Origin: Argopecten irradians
Taxonomy: Eukaryota > Mollusca > Bivalvia > Pectinida > Pectinidae
Length of the DNA: 64,000 nt
Assembly: GCF_041381155.1 (NCBI RefSeq)
Contig: NC_091138.1
Coordinates: forward strand, 38,681,604 to 38,745,603
Reading direction: 5' to 3'
Each line of letters starts with the position of its first letter. Within the stretch, counting starts at the first letter, position 1. The position numbers and the translations under genes were made by a program. Shown here piece after piece: positions 11,768 to 25,012 of this stretch. The notes below the pieces were generated by a model, which saw only the letters and a program-made list of their open reading frames with translations, searched no databases and was not told the DNA's origin.

Positions 11768-14700
11768 ATGGTGATGTGGGGAACAACAGTTGATGTAAAG
11801 TTACTTTTGGTTCTGGTGTTGTTGGCTAATCAAAGTAAGTGTTGTATTAATATGATTTTAATTAGTTTCTACTATAACCAGGATTTAGATAAGGGTAGAG
11901 AACACTGAGGCCGATGTGCAGCATGTTCTACTTCCACCGGATGGTGACGTGGAATGCACCTCCCCACACTATCAAAACAACAGATGTATACCACCATTAA
12001 CTGGTGGGTTCTGGCTGTCTCCACATTACAGAAATACAAAATGTAAATTACTTAAAAGATGATAATATTTAGATATACATGTACATGTATTTGAAGAAGT
12101 ATAAGATAGCTTTCATACAGCATATATTTTTAGTACTAATAAATAAAAGTGTTGTAAAAGAAGTATTTTACGTATGCTTACAATCACATATTTTTTTCTA
12201 CATTCAAGTTATTTCCGTATTATATTCATTGCCATATTAAAATTAACTAGATATTACAAATTGAGCTTAATATAAAGTTTCAGAGACTTACATTACATTG
12301 TAAGCCTAATTAATTAATTTTTTAGTTAGGTTTTTATCCTTTTACTCACAATTATTTGACCTTTATTTTTATTAAAATGAACAGTCGGGCAAGAATGGCT
12401 AAAGTCGGTAAAAATGGTGTGAATGTATCCAGTATAATTTCTTATGAAATGAAAAAATAAAATCTCTCATCAAAATCTGTCTGCGTACGAAGAAATTAAT
12501 TTAAAGTATGGGAATTCTAAAACGTCCTCCCGGCTCACTATGTCCGAGGTTACATTTCCACACAGCCTCGCTTTCGATGCTTTCAACTTTTCTTTACTTT
12601 AATGGTCAGAACTGGGAAACTAAGCAGAACTTGACCGTTGTATTAATATGTGAGAACTTTTGGAAGGCCAATGAACGCATAAAATTAGACTGGTTTTCTT
12701 TGCCCGACTATTCACTTTAATTAAATTAACTTAAATTTAGTTTTAATTTTTTTATTCATTGAAAGCTGATTAGGAACCAAACATAATGGCAATAATTTAA
12801 AATATTATATCATAAAAATGTGATACCTAATATGGGAATTTATCCTTTTTACAGGGCTTATTAGATATATATTTGAAAAGTAGACCTGGTATTATTGGCA
12901 TATTAATAATTATAGCCATGACAAAGTAATCATAATGACATCATTAAGTTCTTTAATGATATAAATTTAGTATGAAACAGACATAAAACTACTTTGGAAA
13001 AATGACCATGCATGGTTTACAATACATGTGTATATATATATCTCATATCCTAATTCCCACTAAATCAGGATATCATTTCAGACTTTTGTTTTCATTATCC
13101 ATTAATTTCCTTTTCCATATAATTAGATCATCTAATATGTTTTTTATTTTCCATGTGAATATTTCTTCCTTATATATAACAGTGGGAATGTATTGATTGC
13201 TTTGAAATTATATCATTGGTTTGTATTATATGTAGAAATAAGTTATTTGAATATTTCATGGTTTTCTCTCAAATATGATGATATTATAACTACGCCTGCA
13301 AATAAATGATGTAATTCGTACCCACAAGAGGAGATAACTGTAATTTGCTAATTATAGAATACTCCTTAACCTTATTTATTAGTCATTAGTGGGGTTTTGA
13401 GTCTAGTTGTTTTGATTAAACTGACGAAACTGACATATAGAGAATCTATTCCTTATAATTCTATCTTTATTGATTGTTGTCCTTGGTATTAATAGTTACA
13501 TTTCATTTTTTGACTTATTGTCAATGGACTTACTTTAATTTTAAATAATTCACCAAGTCTTTAAATTTAGAGTTTTAGTATTGTAAAGTTATGATATTGT
13601 CTTTGCAGGTTTTTCCTTATCACTTGAGAATGGAAAGACTTACAAGTATTCCTATGAAACAACTATATACTTCAATGAGTTGAATACGCCTAAGGTGAAG
13701 CAGACACAGAAAGATGTTGGATTTCGGTTGACTGCAGAGCTAGAAGTTACTCCTATATTTCACGCCAGTGAAACTCAGCTCCTGAGGCTTCAGGTATTGT
13801 GATCTCATCCACATAAATAGATATGAGAAACACACACTTTCAAACATGTATTGAATATTCAAATGTGTAATAAAAGAGTATTGATATTGCAAAAGATTGA
13901 TTATTGAGGTACCAACAGTGATTAGGAAACACAAATGGTAGTTAATAAGCATCTGACTAGTGTTCAGATGTCCGATGGTCTGACTACAACATTTTCTCCT
14001 CATCTGTTATTCCGTCTTTGCATATTACAGAATTAGCTCCCTTGCTGGTATATCGATTGTTACATCATTATTTTGTGAGCCAAAATCACATTGTTTTCTC
14101 CGAAAAACTATGACGTTATGCTAGCATACACATGGCATCACATTAATACTCATTAATACCTACCCACAAGGGCAGATAACTCAGTAATATGCGAATACAG
14201 AATAGACATAAAATTAAATTTAAAAAAATTATAGCACATCTTACAGAAAACTCTCATACTTGTTCATGTATTTATAAATATTTTGTTTAAAATCAAAAAC
14301 CTCTATTTACAGATCACAAAGGCATCTGTATCTAGTGCATCAAGGTCAGGACTAGAGAGGAACTTGGTGGTTCTCTTGAGGTATCCTGTCTACTTTGAAC
14401 TGAACACAGGGACAGGTGTCGTAGGAACTATCTATGGAGCAGATTCTGACTCGATCTTCTGTTCTAACCTGAAAAAGGGCGTCATATCCCTGTTCCAACT
14501 TAGAGATGCAGATGAGGAAAGAGAGGAGGTAAGAATTTTCTGAAGTTTTATTTAAATTTCCGAAAGATATACAATACAATTAAGTCTGATAACATACCGT
14601 TGTAGTCAACAACTTAGATATTTGTTTGTGTGTGAAACATTCATGAATGGAAAGAGTAAAGTGTATAAAATCTTTCAAAAGTTATCTCCCTTCCTGAAAT

Positions 14701-17700
14701 GAAAAAAAATGTATCCTTAGGCTGAAGTAATAAATGTCCAACATTTATTTTTTCAATTGACAATGATCTTGAATGCAATGTTTACTTTTATTGTGTCTTT
14801 TTGGAAAAAGTGTTATTTTGTATTAAACCGATTGGTAGTGATACAGGTTGCTTTGTATTGTACAGGTTGATGTGTCTGGTGTTTGTGATACCACCTATAT
14901 GGTGTCTGGGAATTCTGTCACAAAGACAAAAAACAACTGTAAAAATCTGGAGATTGCTGGGCAGTTTAGTAATCCCAGCAAGGTAAGATGGCATTTCAGT
15001 TCATAGTTTATCAAATAAAAATGTACAACACATGTTTTCAGGTAAAAGTTGCACTTGTGAGCTAATATTGTTAAAATCAAATATTAAAGATAATGTAAAG
15101 ATCAACTTATATCTTTTTCATGACTTGCATCTTATTATTTTTTTTGTGAATTACACCTCATTTAAATATTGTCTTCTCCACTGCAGATGTTTGGTGTGAC
15201 TGTAACATCGTCATCAGTAGCCAAGTATCAGCTTGGAGACGGTGTTATTGGCAGTGTGTCGGGGACAGAGAGACATATTGTAGTTCTCAATGCCAAACCA
15301 GGTGTTTCTACAGTGGTTACTGCCACGTAAGTATTTAACACTGTATATTATCAAGCCATTATTAAACTAGTGAAAGTTCTTTTGAATAAATGATATTCAC
15401 TATACTGTAAACTGACTTTCTTTCATGGCTATTTAATTTCACGATTTTCAGTTTCAAATAAAGTTCACTGAGATTAATTTCACAGCTTTTAAAAACTAAA
15501 TTAAAATTTCTATCAGTATTATCAAAGTAAAAATTGTTATAGTTTATGAAGAAAATCACGAAAGTAAATCACACACAAAAGAAAGTTGGATTACAGTATT
15601 TGTTTGACAAAATAATATATTCTGTTTTATACAAAGGTTTGAAAAATATGACAGATGATTTTTTGCTCCTGTACTTATGTTTATTTACTACTGATACTTT
15701 TTTGTAACACATCATGGAGGAGATATTTTAGATAAAAGTGAATTGAATGTCATGGCTTTTCATTCATCTTTAACATTACTTTCAGACAAAAGTTGAATCT
15801 GTTGAGTAGTACTGGAGGATCAAAGACAATGTCAGGCAATACTGTAGAGGAGGCAATTGAGGGCATTAATAAAGGTAGTGCTTAGCAGCAATAACTAAAG
15901 CAAATTTTATATCAGTATGATAATAAATGAACATTTTGATAAATGAGGAAAAAGTCAATTTTTATTATAAATTGATCTTATTAGTATATGAAAAGGAACA
16001 AAGAAAAGACAGGCTTTGGATAAGATGTGATAATTACTGAAATCAAATATATGTAGACAAAATGCCTCTGTTTCTTTCATCCTTAAAGTTTCTTTTATTT
16101 TTAGCTGCAGCTGGTACAAGACAAAAATTTACCCCAATGCTGATTGGGAGTGGCTCCGAAATACAGAGTTGTGTTGAAAATTGTGAAAAGGTAAGTAACA
16201 ATGACTTATCACTCTAATACCAAGCTTCTGCTACAACTGGAATTAATAAGATTTCATTTATAATTTTCCTAAATATTGTGTATCTGTACCTACACCCATC
16301 TACGTCCTGGAGGCATAATGTTATTGATGCAAGTGAAATAAATTGATTATAAGCTACGATTGTCCAGGACTGGTGATGATTTTACAAAAAAAAACTAATA
16401 TGAATGAATTTACAAAATGACAATGCAGACTTTTATCCATTTCAGCCAATTGATGTCCTACAGAAGGCTAAAGATTCAATTACCAGTGAAAAGTTATCGA
16501 CAGCTGAGTCAGGCCGAGCGTTTCTCAGGTTACTGCGATCCTTTAGAGGGATTGGGAAGCATACCATTGAAGAAGTACTCACCAGTAGTGACAGCTACTA
16601 TGTGGTGTAAGGTTTTGTTCATTTTCTATGAGATATACATGTTGTAAATGACATATAACATATATATATTTTTTTATTCATTGAAACAGTATTCAGCATA
16701 TCAATATATTGAAGTTTGCTTTGTCAAATTGCTGCTTCCATGACAGTCTTGAATGATATATGAATTCCTTTCCTCATGCAATGTCATTGAAGATCATGAA
16801 ATGGTTCAAGGAGTAGTTCTTTCTTAGTGTATTCTATCCATGACAACAAGGATTTCTAAGGCAGTTTAGAAATTAACTTGTCTGTGTTGTTTTGGTCATC
16901 ACTGATGAGTATGCTGTTTTACCCTATTCTCAAAATAAAATACCTCCACTATATTGTGCTCCAGTTAAGAACATGTGTAAAATACCATCAAAATTGTATG
17001 AACGTGTAATAATTACCTCTAACAATAGTTGCATTACGCCATTTATGCAATCCAATTGTTGTGAGCGCTAACATCCAGTAATAAAATCAGAAGAAGTTTT
17101 GTAAAATCATAAGAATTCAAGTCCTGATCAAGAGTATGCATTAACTGTGTTCTTGTTTCGGAAAGATATTTGCACAATTGCTAGCTTGTCATCAATTACT
17201 TTATACTGTAACCACTAACTTTTTCCCCGACATATTTATGTTAACTTTTAGGTTCAAACTAAACTCAGAGTTGTACCCCTCCCTTTTCAAAAGTGCAAGT
17301 ACAATTACCCACCCCTCCAAAAATTATCTGAAGCACTCACTATATTCATTGTTGTAAATGAAGGTAGCTACAACAAAGAGACTTGCCTCTAAGTCACCTG
17401 TGATTGGATAAAAACCAAATCCAAATTCTCCCAGATTTGCTTAAAACATAAGTCAGATGATATGGTATTAATTTGTGTTAATGGTATATTGTTTGGTTAT
17501 AGTCCTCAGCTTATTGATGTTGCCGTTGCCGCTCAGACCCCAGACTCTTTCAAGGCCTTGATGGATTTAGTGTCCTTCTCTACAGAGGGTGCCACAGAGT
17601 ATCAGGAAAGAGTACTGTTAGCTCTGGCATACACCACACACCCCGACATTGATGTCCTACAGTACTTCTTGGTAGGCGATTCAATCAGACCATTGCACAA

Positions 17701-20700
17701 AAACGATACAGTGTATTGGTCTTTGCAAAAAAAATCAGATTTCGAAAAATTGTCTCTTGTTGCATTGATCATATTTATGAAGCCAAAAGTTTAAATGCAA
17801 AATGTTTTAGACAAGCTGACAGTTTTTTCCTCATCTGGTCTCTAATTACTGGTATAATTGTAATTTTGTTCTCTGCTATACAACATTTTGTTTTTCTGTG
17901 CTGTTCCCCTCAACTATGTAATGTTACAACTTCTAAGACCCACTTTAGTGGCTGACAGCTTTTTACCAGTAGGTGCAATAAAGCATGGTTATAACGAACA
18001 TACTTATAACAAATATGTTCATATCATAGTACATTTGCTTCCCTGGCAAGGATGCTACATGTATAACAAATTACACTTATAACAAAGTAGTTTTCTTGTT
18101 CCCCGAGGCATTTGTAATAAATGTTTTACTGTTAAAGGTTTTGATTTTGTCTTTCCTTTGTAGAACCTGATGGCCCAGCCCCTTCCCACTGAGAGATTAC
18201 AGGAGTCTATTGTACTAGCCCTCGGTGCAATGGTACATACATACTGTCAGGATACTGTCAGCTGTGGCAACCAGGTAAATAAAAAAAGTTACAATGTTTT
18301 AACTGTCCAAGAAGACCAGTGATATCTTTAAGCAAACCTTAGATATGTAAGTAGACGGTTTTGGTTCAAAGAAAATTATTACCAAGCAGTGAACCTCATA
18401 TGATCATGTACAATGTCAAAATTTAAGTTCTACTTATTTTTTCTGTTATCATATTTATATTAATCATAAAACTTGTGACAAATATTGTAATTATCTTTCT
18501 TTAAACTGTTTATTTTACAGGTTGTTTGCAGATTATGTAAAAGCTGTTAGAGACAACCTTAAGTCTTGTGAAAATGATAACTGCAAGCTGAGATATGTGA
18601 GATCAATGGGGAATTCAGGACTCAGTGATTTTGGCTGGATTGATTGCTGTTGCAGAGTCTTCCAGTAATCCTATGATTTCCATCAGTGCTATACAGGCTT
18701 TAAGGAGATTTTCACCTGGCTCTCTTACCAGTAATGTAAGATTTCTTCATTATCTAATAATTACCTATTTCTATCTGTATTTTCACTGTTAAGGCTGAAA
18801 ACAAATTCAAATTGTTTATTGCATTAAGTTTTCAACTTATTTGCACAAATATTGGAATATTACATAATATGTAGAATGGGCACTTTGTTTTCTATGCATA
18901 CTCTCTCCTCAGAACAATCTTCCTAGTCCAAATTCTGTATTTCCTAATCCTGTGAACCCTCCTATTTTCAAACCTTAAGTATCAATGTCCTACTTTTGAG
19001 TTCTTTATGCTTGAAGTTATCTATGAATAGATTTAACAGGTTGAAACCTTGTGTGTTTTACAGCATAAGGCAGCTCTAAGTCGGATATTTCACCAAAACG
19101 TCAAGCCATTTGACAGCAGTGTACGTATAGCTGCTGCTGAGGCTCTACTGAAAAACCAGCCATCCATTGGTGACGTGAGGAACATCATGTTGTCTGCTGT
19201 TGGCGATCAGAAGAATCATGAGACGTCCACATACATCATCAAGAGACTTCTGGATCTAGCAGAAAGTGACAGTGAAATAAGGCAAGTATCCAGACTAAGG
19301 TACTACATCTCTCAAAAGCTTGTAAAACTGGAAAATTATGTAATTTACATCGATTGTGAAACAAGTTATACTTCTTGTATTTTTTTAAATCACTTTATGA
19401 AGCGCCCAACTGTATCCATCCAATTTGTCTAGTAAATGTGAGGAAATCAATGAATTACAGTAAAGAATCAGTGAAATCAAAGTGATTTTCAGTATCTAGA
19501 TTATTAACATTAGTATCCTCTTCTGTTTCAGGACAATGTATAAACAAATCCTTTCAGATTCTCGTATGAACAATTATATGTTATTTGCACAAAAAGGAAA
19601 ATCAAGTGCGTTTAGCAGCTATCTCATGGGTAAGTATTCTCGTGATGTTTTCATGGCAAATTTTGTCAACCATTTATTTACATTTTCTTGGTAACATCAT
19701 TAATTTTTAGAAGAATACATAAACAGTCACACTAGAAGTCATTGGGATAATGGTAACTCTTCAATTATTGGAGATAGGTTACTCGAATATAAAGTAAACA
19801 TTTTATTTGGAACCATCAAATACTTCAACTGGAACAGGGTCTTTGAGTTAAACAAATTTCAATTATATAGGTATAGGTAGAAAATTTGATACATCTCAAT
19901 TTGAAGATCTTCAACAAGTGCTAAAATAAGCCAGATTTGAACTATTTCTCAGTATTATCCAGTGAAAGATCTTTCCAATTTTCTTAAATTTAAAATCATT
20001 TGTATATTCTTCATCTATATTTTAACATGTGTTGTATGTAGCCACAAGAGAGATGAACAGTTCCTATGGTCTGTACCAGGAGAACAACTTGGCTGGAGTA
20101 ATGAAGAGAAGTGCTATGGTGGTGGATATGGCCAGTAAATACACCAAACAACCTCTCCTCACTGTAAGTCTTAACTTACATAGCCAGGATGTTTTAAAGT
20201 GAAAGTATTTGTCTTTGTTATTTTTGCTTTTTCAAAGATCTTGATAATGTAAAACTTTAAAGCATTACCTATTAAGTGTAGTTTTCTGTTATGACTGTTG
20301 TGGCCAGTTTGATTACCGTATTCGACCCAATAAACGCCCAGGGTGTTTAAAAATTTGAAAAAACTAAATTGTGGTAGTAATAAGACGAAGTAAAATGTGG
20401 TAGTAATAAGACGAAATTTTATATTTTAAAAATCTATACAGTTTTGTGTAGTTTGATTTAAGCCTGGGCATTGAAATCGAGGCTTCAAAAAGGGGGAGGG
20501 GTGCTTATAGGGACATGGGCGCTTATGGGATCGAATACGGTATTGTGTATTTGCCATTAATATTGTCTTGTGTCCTGATTGATGATATTTCTGTATTTGT
20601 TGTGTATAGTTTGGACTCTATGCCGAGGGCCTAGCTGCCCTGATTGGAGAAGCTGAAGAGGGAGCTGAGGATGCAGAAGCTACAGCAGGAATGACACTAA

Positions 20701-23700
20701 CACTAATGGATGTATTACTGCCTTCTGTAGAATTCTTTAGAGGGTCTGGTGAACTCATGTCTGCTGTGTGGAATGCACCTTCTGATCCTGTGTCTGCTTT
20801 ACAAGTGAGACAGCTTTTCTTAAGATGTACATTAATGAAAAATATTAAATATAACTTAAATTATTTAAAGGTACCTGTATTTTTTGTCAATGTGCAAAGT
20901 ACCATACCATATCATTTTGTCTTACATAATGCTTATAAAAGGAAAGTCACACAATTATGCAATTTCATTTACATCCAGGTTGCTGATTCTTTATTTTTTG
21001 TCTTTTCATTGTCAAGGCAAATCTTTTGTTACAAGACCATGCTCAGAAGTTCCATCTATCCAACGGCCTGGTAGTGGACCTGGAGATTCTAGGTGTGGCC
21101 TCCATAGATATGTCTGGCAGTGTCAGTATCAGTCTATGGTACAAAACCTCCAACTCTTTAATCAAAAACAGGTAAGATTTCTTCATAGACCTGAGACCAT
21201 GAGACAACACACACTATACACTCCTTGTAGCTACAGTGTTTAACATTCTACTACTAATCTTTCAATTTAAGTTGAAAGATAGATATATTTTCTTCAGAAA
21301 AATGGTATATCTTTTAATTACCATATTTAACTTCTTATAGAAGATAAACTTATACAAATTAAATTAGTTTTCCTCACAAAACCTCAATTGCAATAACTCC
21401 TTAGCTCTTGCCACCTTATACACAGGTTCAGAACACGAGAATCTAGACCAAAACATTGTTCTATCTTGATATCCAAACTTGTCATAGGTGGTCAAAAAGA
21501 TATTTTATATAACCATTATTAACTCTTCTATAATTTCCCATTATTCACATTGCCAATTACTTGGTCACATGCAGGTCAATATTTTGTTTATGAACTCTGT
21601 GTGTGCATTTTTAGAAACATTGATTCAAAATTAATATTGTTATAACCTCACTATCACAATTGTACAAACATTGAGTTTGTCAGGGTGATGTCCTAAGGTC
21701 ATTGTTCTGCTTGGGTCTATTTGATGCACTTTTTTTTTTTAAATGCAAAATTTGTGTTTTATAATGTTGCTGTCAGTCATCCTGACAAACAAAAATAACT
21801 GTTGAGAAAAATATTTAATTTCTGACAATATTAATGTGCTGTTCATCTTCAATAAAAAAAAAAATATTTTCTGGGTGTTTTAATATAATAATGACAGAAT
21901 ATTTGTCTAAAACATATTATATTCATTCAAACTTGTCAGTGGTGCAGAGAAAACATGGATTAGTTTTGGCAAAACTGGTATTAAGTTGAGGAAAAAGTGG
22001 CAATTCACAAGCTTAAGTATGAATGTCCAGATGTCTACTCTTGCATTGCGCTTGTGAAACACATTGGAATCTTTAGTAGAATTTTCGCTGGTTCTACGGG
22101 GATTGTACCTTTATACAAATTTAGGAATAGATTCGTCACATCAAACAATAGTTCACTGCATCATATTTTACCATAATTGTTAAATATTTTCAATCTCTCT
22201 GTTTTGAGATAAGGACATATATTTGCCCTGTTGGAATGTTTTGATTGATAACAATAATTTTCTTTTTCAGTGGTGCACTTGTAGTAGAAGGATCTATGAA
22301 GTTAGATTCCAAAGTTCTAAAGGCAGGAATTAATATGCAAGCTGAATCTGAGGCCAGCATTGACTTTAATACTGATGTGGACTTTGCTAATATGCCATTT
22401 AAAATGTGTTTACGTATGTCACGACCCAACGTATCATTTCGGTAAGATATTCAACACTTAAAAATATAATTTTGAGTATTTAAGAGATGAAAAATTGGCA
22501 ATGCATTCCTGATTCTTTTGTAGGAAATAATATTTATAGAATTTTTGGATGTTCAATGAATTCATATCATAAAGCGGGAAACTTCGTGGTTGTAACATTT
22601 GGCGGTTTTGCAGGAACACTGAAAGTTAATATTATGGAAGTTCAAATTTGGCGATCTGATTGTAAGTCTAAGGTTTTAATTTGGCATGCAGTAAACCAGC
22701 ATATAAATTGTTCTGTTAACAATTTCCATGTATCAATCAATGTCATGAGAACCAGAAGTGAATTATGTATTTATATAAATTCTGCCGGAGACTGAAAAGG
22801 AGAAACAACCACCGACATCTGCTGTAAAGAGAACATAATCTGAATTTGAATCAAGATATTTCACTTTTTAGGTCACCTGAGACAAAGTCTCCAGTGACCT
22901 ATTCTATCGCCTTTTGTCCGTCGTCGTGCGTCATCCGTCATGCGTCGTATGTCTGTAAACTATTTACTTTTTCGACTTCTTCTCCAAAACTGCAGAAAAA
23001 CCTTCTAAGGCATAAGGCCAATCAAAATTGTGAATTATATGGTCCCCACCCCCAAGGGGGCTGTTGGAGGGGCCAAAAGGGGTAAAATTGAGTAAAATTT
23101 CAAAAATCTTCTTCTTTACTCACAGATGTGGTAGAATCAAATACTCTTCATAGATAGAATGGTCTTAAGGTCCTTTACAAAAATTGTGAATTATATGACC
23201 CTGGGGTATCTAGTTTCCCCTTGGGGAGGGGGTTAAGTTTACTATAGTTTATATTGAGAAAACACATTTTTGCGCATTATTTGGTCATTTGTAATAGGAA
23301 ATGAGTCAAATGTAGTCAGAATTATCAGATTAAGATGGCCATTTAATCCTATTAACAAATATTCTATGACTGACCCCCCAGGGGCCTTAGGGCGGGGTCA
23401 AAAGGGGTCAAATAGGCTAAAACTTCAAAAATCTTCTTCTGAAATTCGGGAAATGGTAGAATCAAATACTTTTCATAAATAGAAAGGTCTTTAGGTCCTT
23501 TACAAAAATTGTGAATTATATGACCCTGGGGTCTCACATTTCCCCTTGGGGAGGGCTCAAGTTTACTCTAGTTTATATAAGGAAAACACATTTATGAGCA
23601 TTTTTTGCTCAATTTTCATTGGAAACGAGTCAAACTTGGTTAGAATTATTAGCCTGGGATAGCATTTTAATATCATAATATCATATCCACATTGGTCCTG

Positions 23701-25012
23701 GCCGACCCCCTGGGGGCAGAGGGGCGGGGCTAAAAAAAGGTCAAATAGGCTAAAACTTCAAAAATCTTCTTCTGAAATTCTGGAAATGGTAGAATCAAAT
23801 ACTTTTCATAAATAGAAAGGTCTTAAGGTCCTTTACAAAAATTGTGAATTATATGACCCTGGGGTCTCGCGTTTCCCCCTGGGGAGGGGGTCAATTTTAC
23901 TATAGTTTATATAGGGAAAACACATTTATGAGCATTTTTTGCTCAATTTTCATTGGAAAGGAGTCAAACTTGTTTAGAATTATTAGCCAGAGATAGCATT
24001 TTAACATCATATCCATATTGGTCCAGGCCGACCCCCTGGGGGCAGAGGGGCAGGGCCAAAAAAGGTCAAATAGGCTAAAACTTTAAAAATCTTCTAAAAT
24101 TCTGGATATAGTAGAATCAAATAATTATAGATGGAAAGGTCTTAAGGTGTTAAAATTGTGAATTATATCACTTTGGGGTCTCACGTTACCCCCTGGGGAG
24201 GGGTCAAGTTTACTTTAGTTTATATAGGAAAAACATATTTGTGAACATTATTTGCCCAATTTTCGTAGGAAATTAGTCAAACTTGATTAGAATTATTAGC
24301 CTAAGATATAGCATTTTAACATCCATATCTGTCCTCGAAGACCCCCTGGGGGACCAGAGGGGCAGGACCAAACAGGGTCAAAATGATTAAAATTTTAAAA
24401 AAATACCTCTAAGTTCACAGGTGTGATGGAAGCAAATACTCTTCATAGTCTAAAAAGTCAAATTTATAAATAACTGACCAACTTCAAGACCTAGCATATA
24501 GTGTTTATATGTCTTTAATTTGTTTCCTTATTTGTTTCATTATATATTATATAACTCAGGTGACCGTTAAGGCCCTTGGGCCTCTTGTACGTAAATATAT
24601 ATTGAGTAAAATTTTGGCGATCTACATACCAACCCGCCAAATCTTCAAATTAAAGCCCCGCTAAAATATCGCACTATACAGTATAGCTTCTATGTGTATT
24701 CTGATATTCAAAAGTTTATTTTTATTTTAAAATCATATTTACCGGTATCAACATACCAAAAGAATATTTTTCATTATAAAATTTTTATTTTGACCAATGC
24801 ATTCACAAGTAATACCTCGTTGGAACTGTGACCTTTTATTACTACTTGCTATTCTTTAATTTTCCAGTCAAACTGTTGAAAAATATGAAAGATCTAGAAA
24901 AATAAAGAAACGTTACAGAGCAAAACAGCGACGTACAACCTCCTCACCTGGAGTATCTTATCTCATTAACAAAAAGAACAGTATCCAGTGTACCCTGATA
25001 GCCATGGACTAA
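11768..25012 (+). CDS. MTTP: Microsomal triglyceride transfer protein large subunit
   Basis: Eighteen coding exons: 11768-11834, 13609-13793, 14313-14528, 14866-14982, 15187-15326, 15786-15874, 16105-16190, 16446-16606, 17503-17671, 18164-18274, 18521-18735, 19064-19281, 19532-19629, 20042-20163, 20610-20804, 21017-21171, 22271-22441, 24868-25012. They give about 885 aa (human 894). MTP pairs with protein disulfide isomerase in the ER lumen and loads lipid onto nascent apolipoprotein B-type or vitellogenin-type particles. A signal peptide (KLLLVLVLLANQ) ends near residue 22. Residues about 23-300 form the vitellogenin_N-type barrel (VGFRLTAELEV, LVVLLRYP), about 300-620 the helical domain (LLRSFRGIG, LALAYTTHP, RIAAAEALL), and the rest the lipid-binding sheets. 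The last exon is strikingly basic. The intron after 19281 is GC-AG. Exon 11 (18521-18735) contains two single-base excesses that break its frame, probably consensus errors. Introns carry MITEs. Confidence 0.93.
12382..12710. mobile_element. MITE with AGTCGGGCAA ends in MTTP intron 1
   Basis: The ends CAGTCGGGCAAGAATGG (left) and the complement of CTTTGCCCGACTATT (right) form about 14-bp inverted repeats around a 330-bp body with no credible gene. The inner body includes a GC-richer patch with CGTCCTCCCGGCTCAC. Target duplications could not be fixed by eye. Confidence 0.6.
14008..14204. mobile_element. TA-flanked MITE in MTTP intron 2
   Basis: The terminal inverted repeats are about 24 bp and begin TATTCCGTCTTTGCATATTA on the left. 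The right end is the near complement, with GTAATATGCGAATACAG. The TA at each end fits a Tc1/mariner-type target. The inner part contains TACCCACAAGGGCAGATAAC. A second full copy is at 60420-60608 and a partial one ends the window at 63921-64000. A diverged fragment is at about 13290-13370. Confidence 0.75.
15403..15598. mobile_element. TACTGTAA MITE in MTTP intron 5
   Basis: A 196-bp element starts TACTGTAAACTGACTTTCTT and ends with the complement of TACTGTAATCCAACTTTCTT. These are near-perfect 20-bp terminal inverted repeats beginning with a TA target. The body is AT-rich and non-coding. It is probably a Tc1/mariner-derived MITE. Confidence 0.75.
20314..20542. mobile_element. TACCGTATTCGA MITE in MTTP intron 14
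   Basis: The 229-bp element has 26-bp terminal inverted repeats with three mismatches (TACCGTATTCGACCCAATAA on the left against TACCGTATTCGATCCCATAA). TA sits at both ends. An internal 19-bp segment (GTGGTAGTAATAAGACGAA) is duplicated in tandem. The family is also present in the minisatellite at 2011-2170. Confidence 0.8.
22550..24690. mobile_element. Possible older element split by a later insertion
   Basis: GCGGGAAACTTCGTGG, TTTGGCGG and ATTTGGCGATCTGATT at 22577-22660 have counterparts near 24612-24680 (ATTTTGGCGATCTACAT, CCCGCCAAATCTTC, GCCCCGCTAAAATATCGC). The segment at 22868-24588 lies between them, so an older short element may have been split by it. The match is weak and read only by eye. 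Confidence 0.35.
22868..24588. mobile_element. GGTCACCTGA-family element with 330-bp internal repeats
   Basis: The left end is TTTTAGGTCACCTGAG with a CCGTCGTCGTGCG tract near 22920. The right end is ACTCAGGTGACCGTTAAGGC then GGGCCTCTTGT. GGTCACCTGAG and CTCAGGTGACC are inverted repeats. Between them are about 4-5 tandem copies of a 310-340-bp core marked by AAAATCTTCTTCTGAAATTC and by TGAATTATATGACCCTGGGG. It has no coding capacity. Relatives with the same ends but different cores are at 38091-38850 and 57536-59401. Confidence 0.8.
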
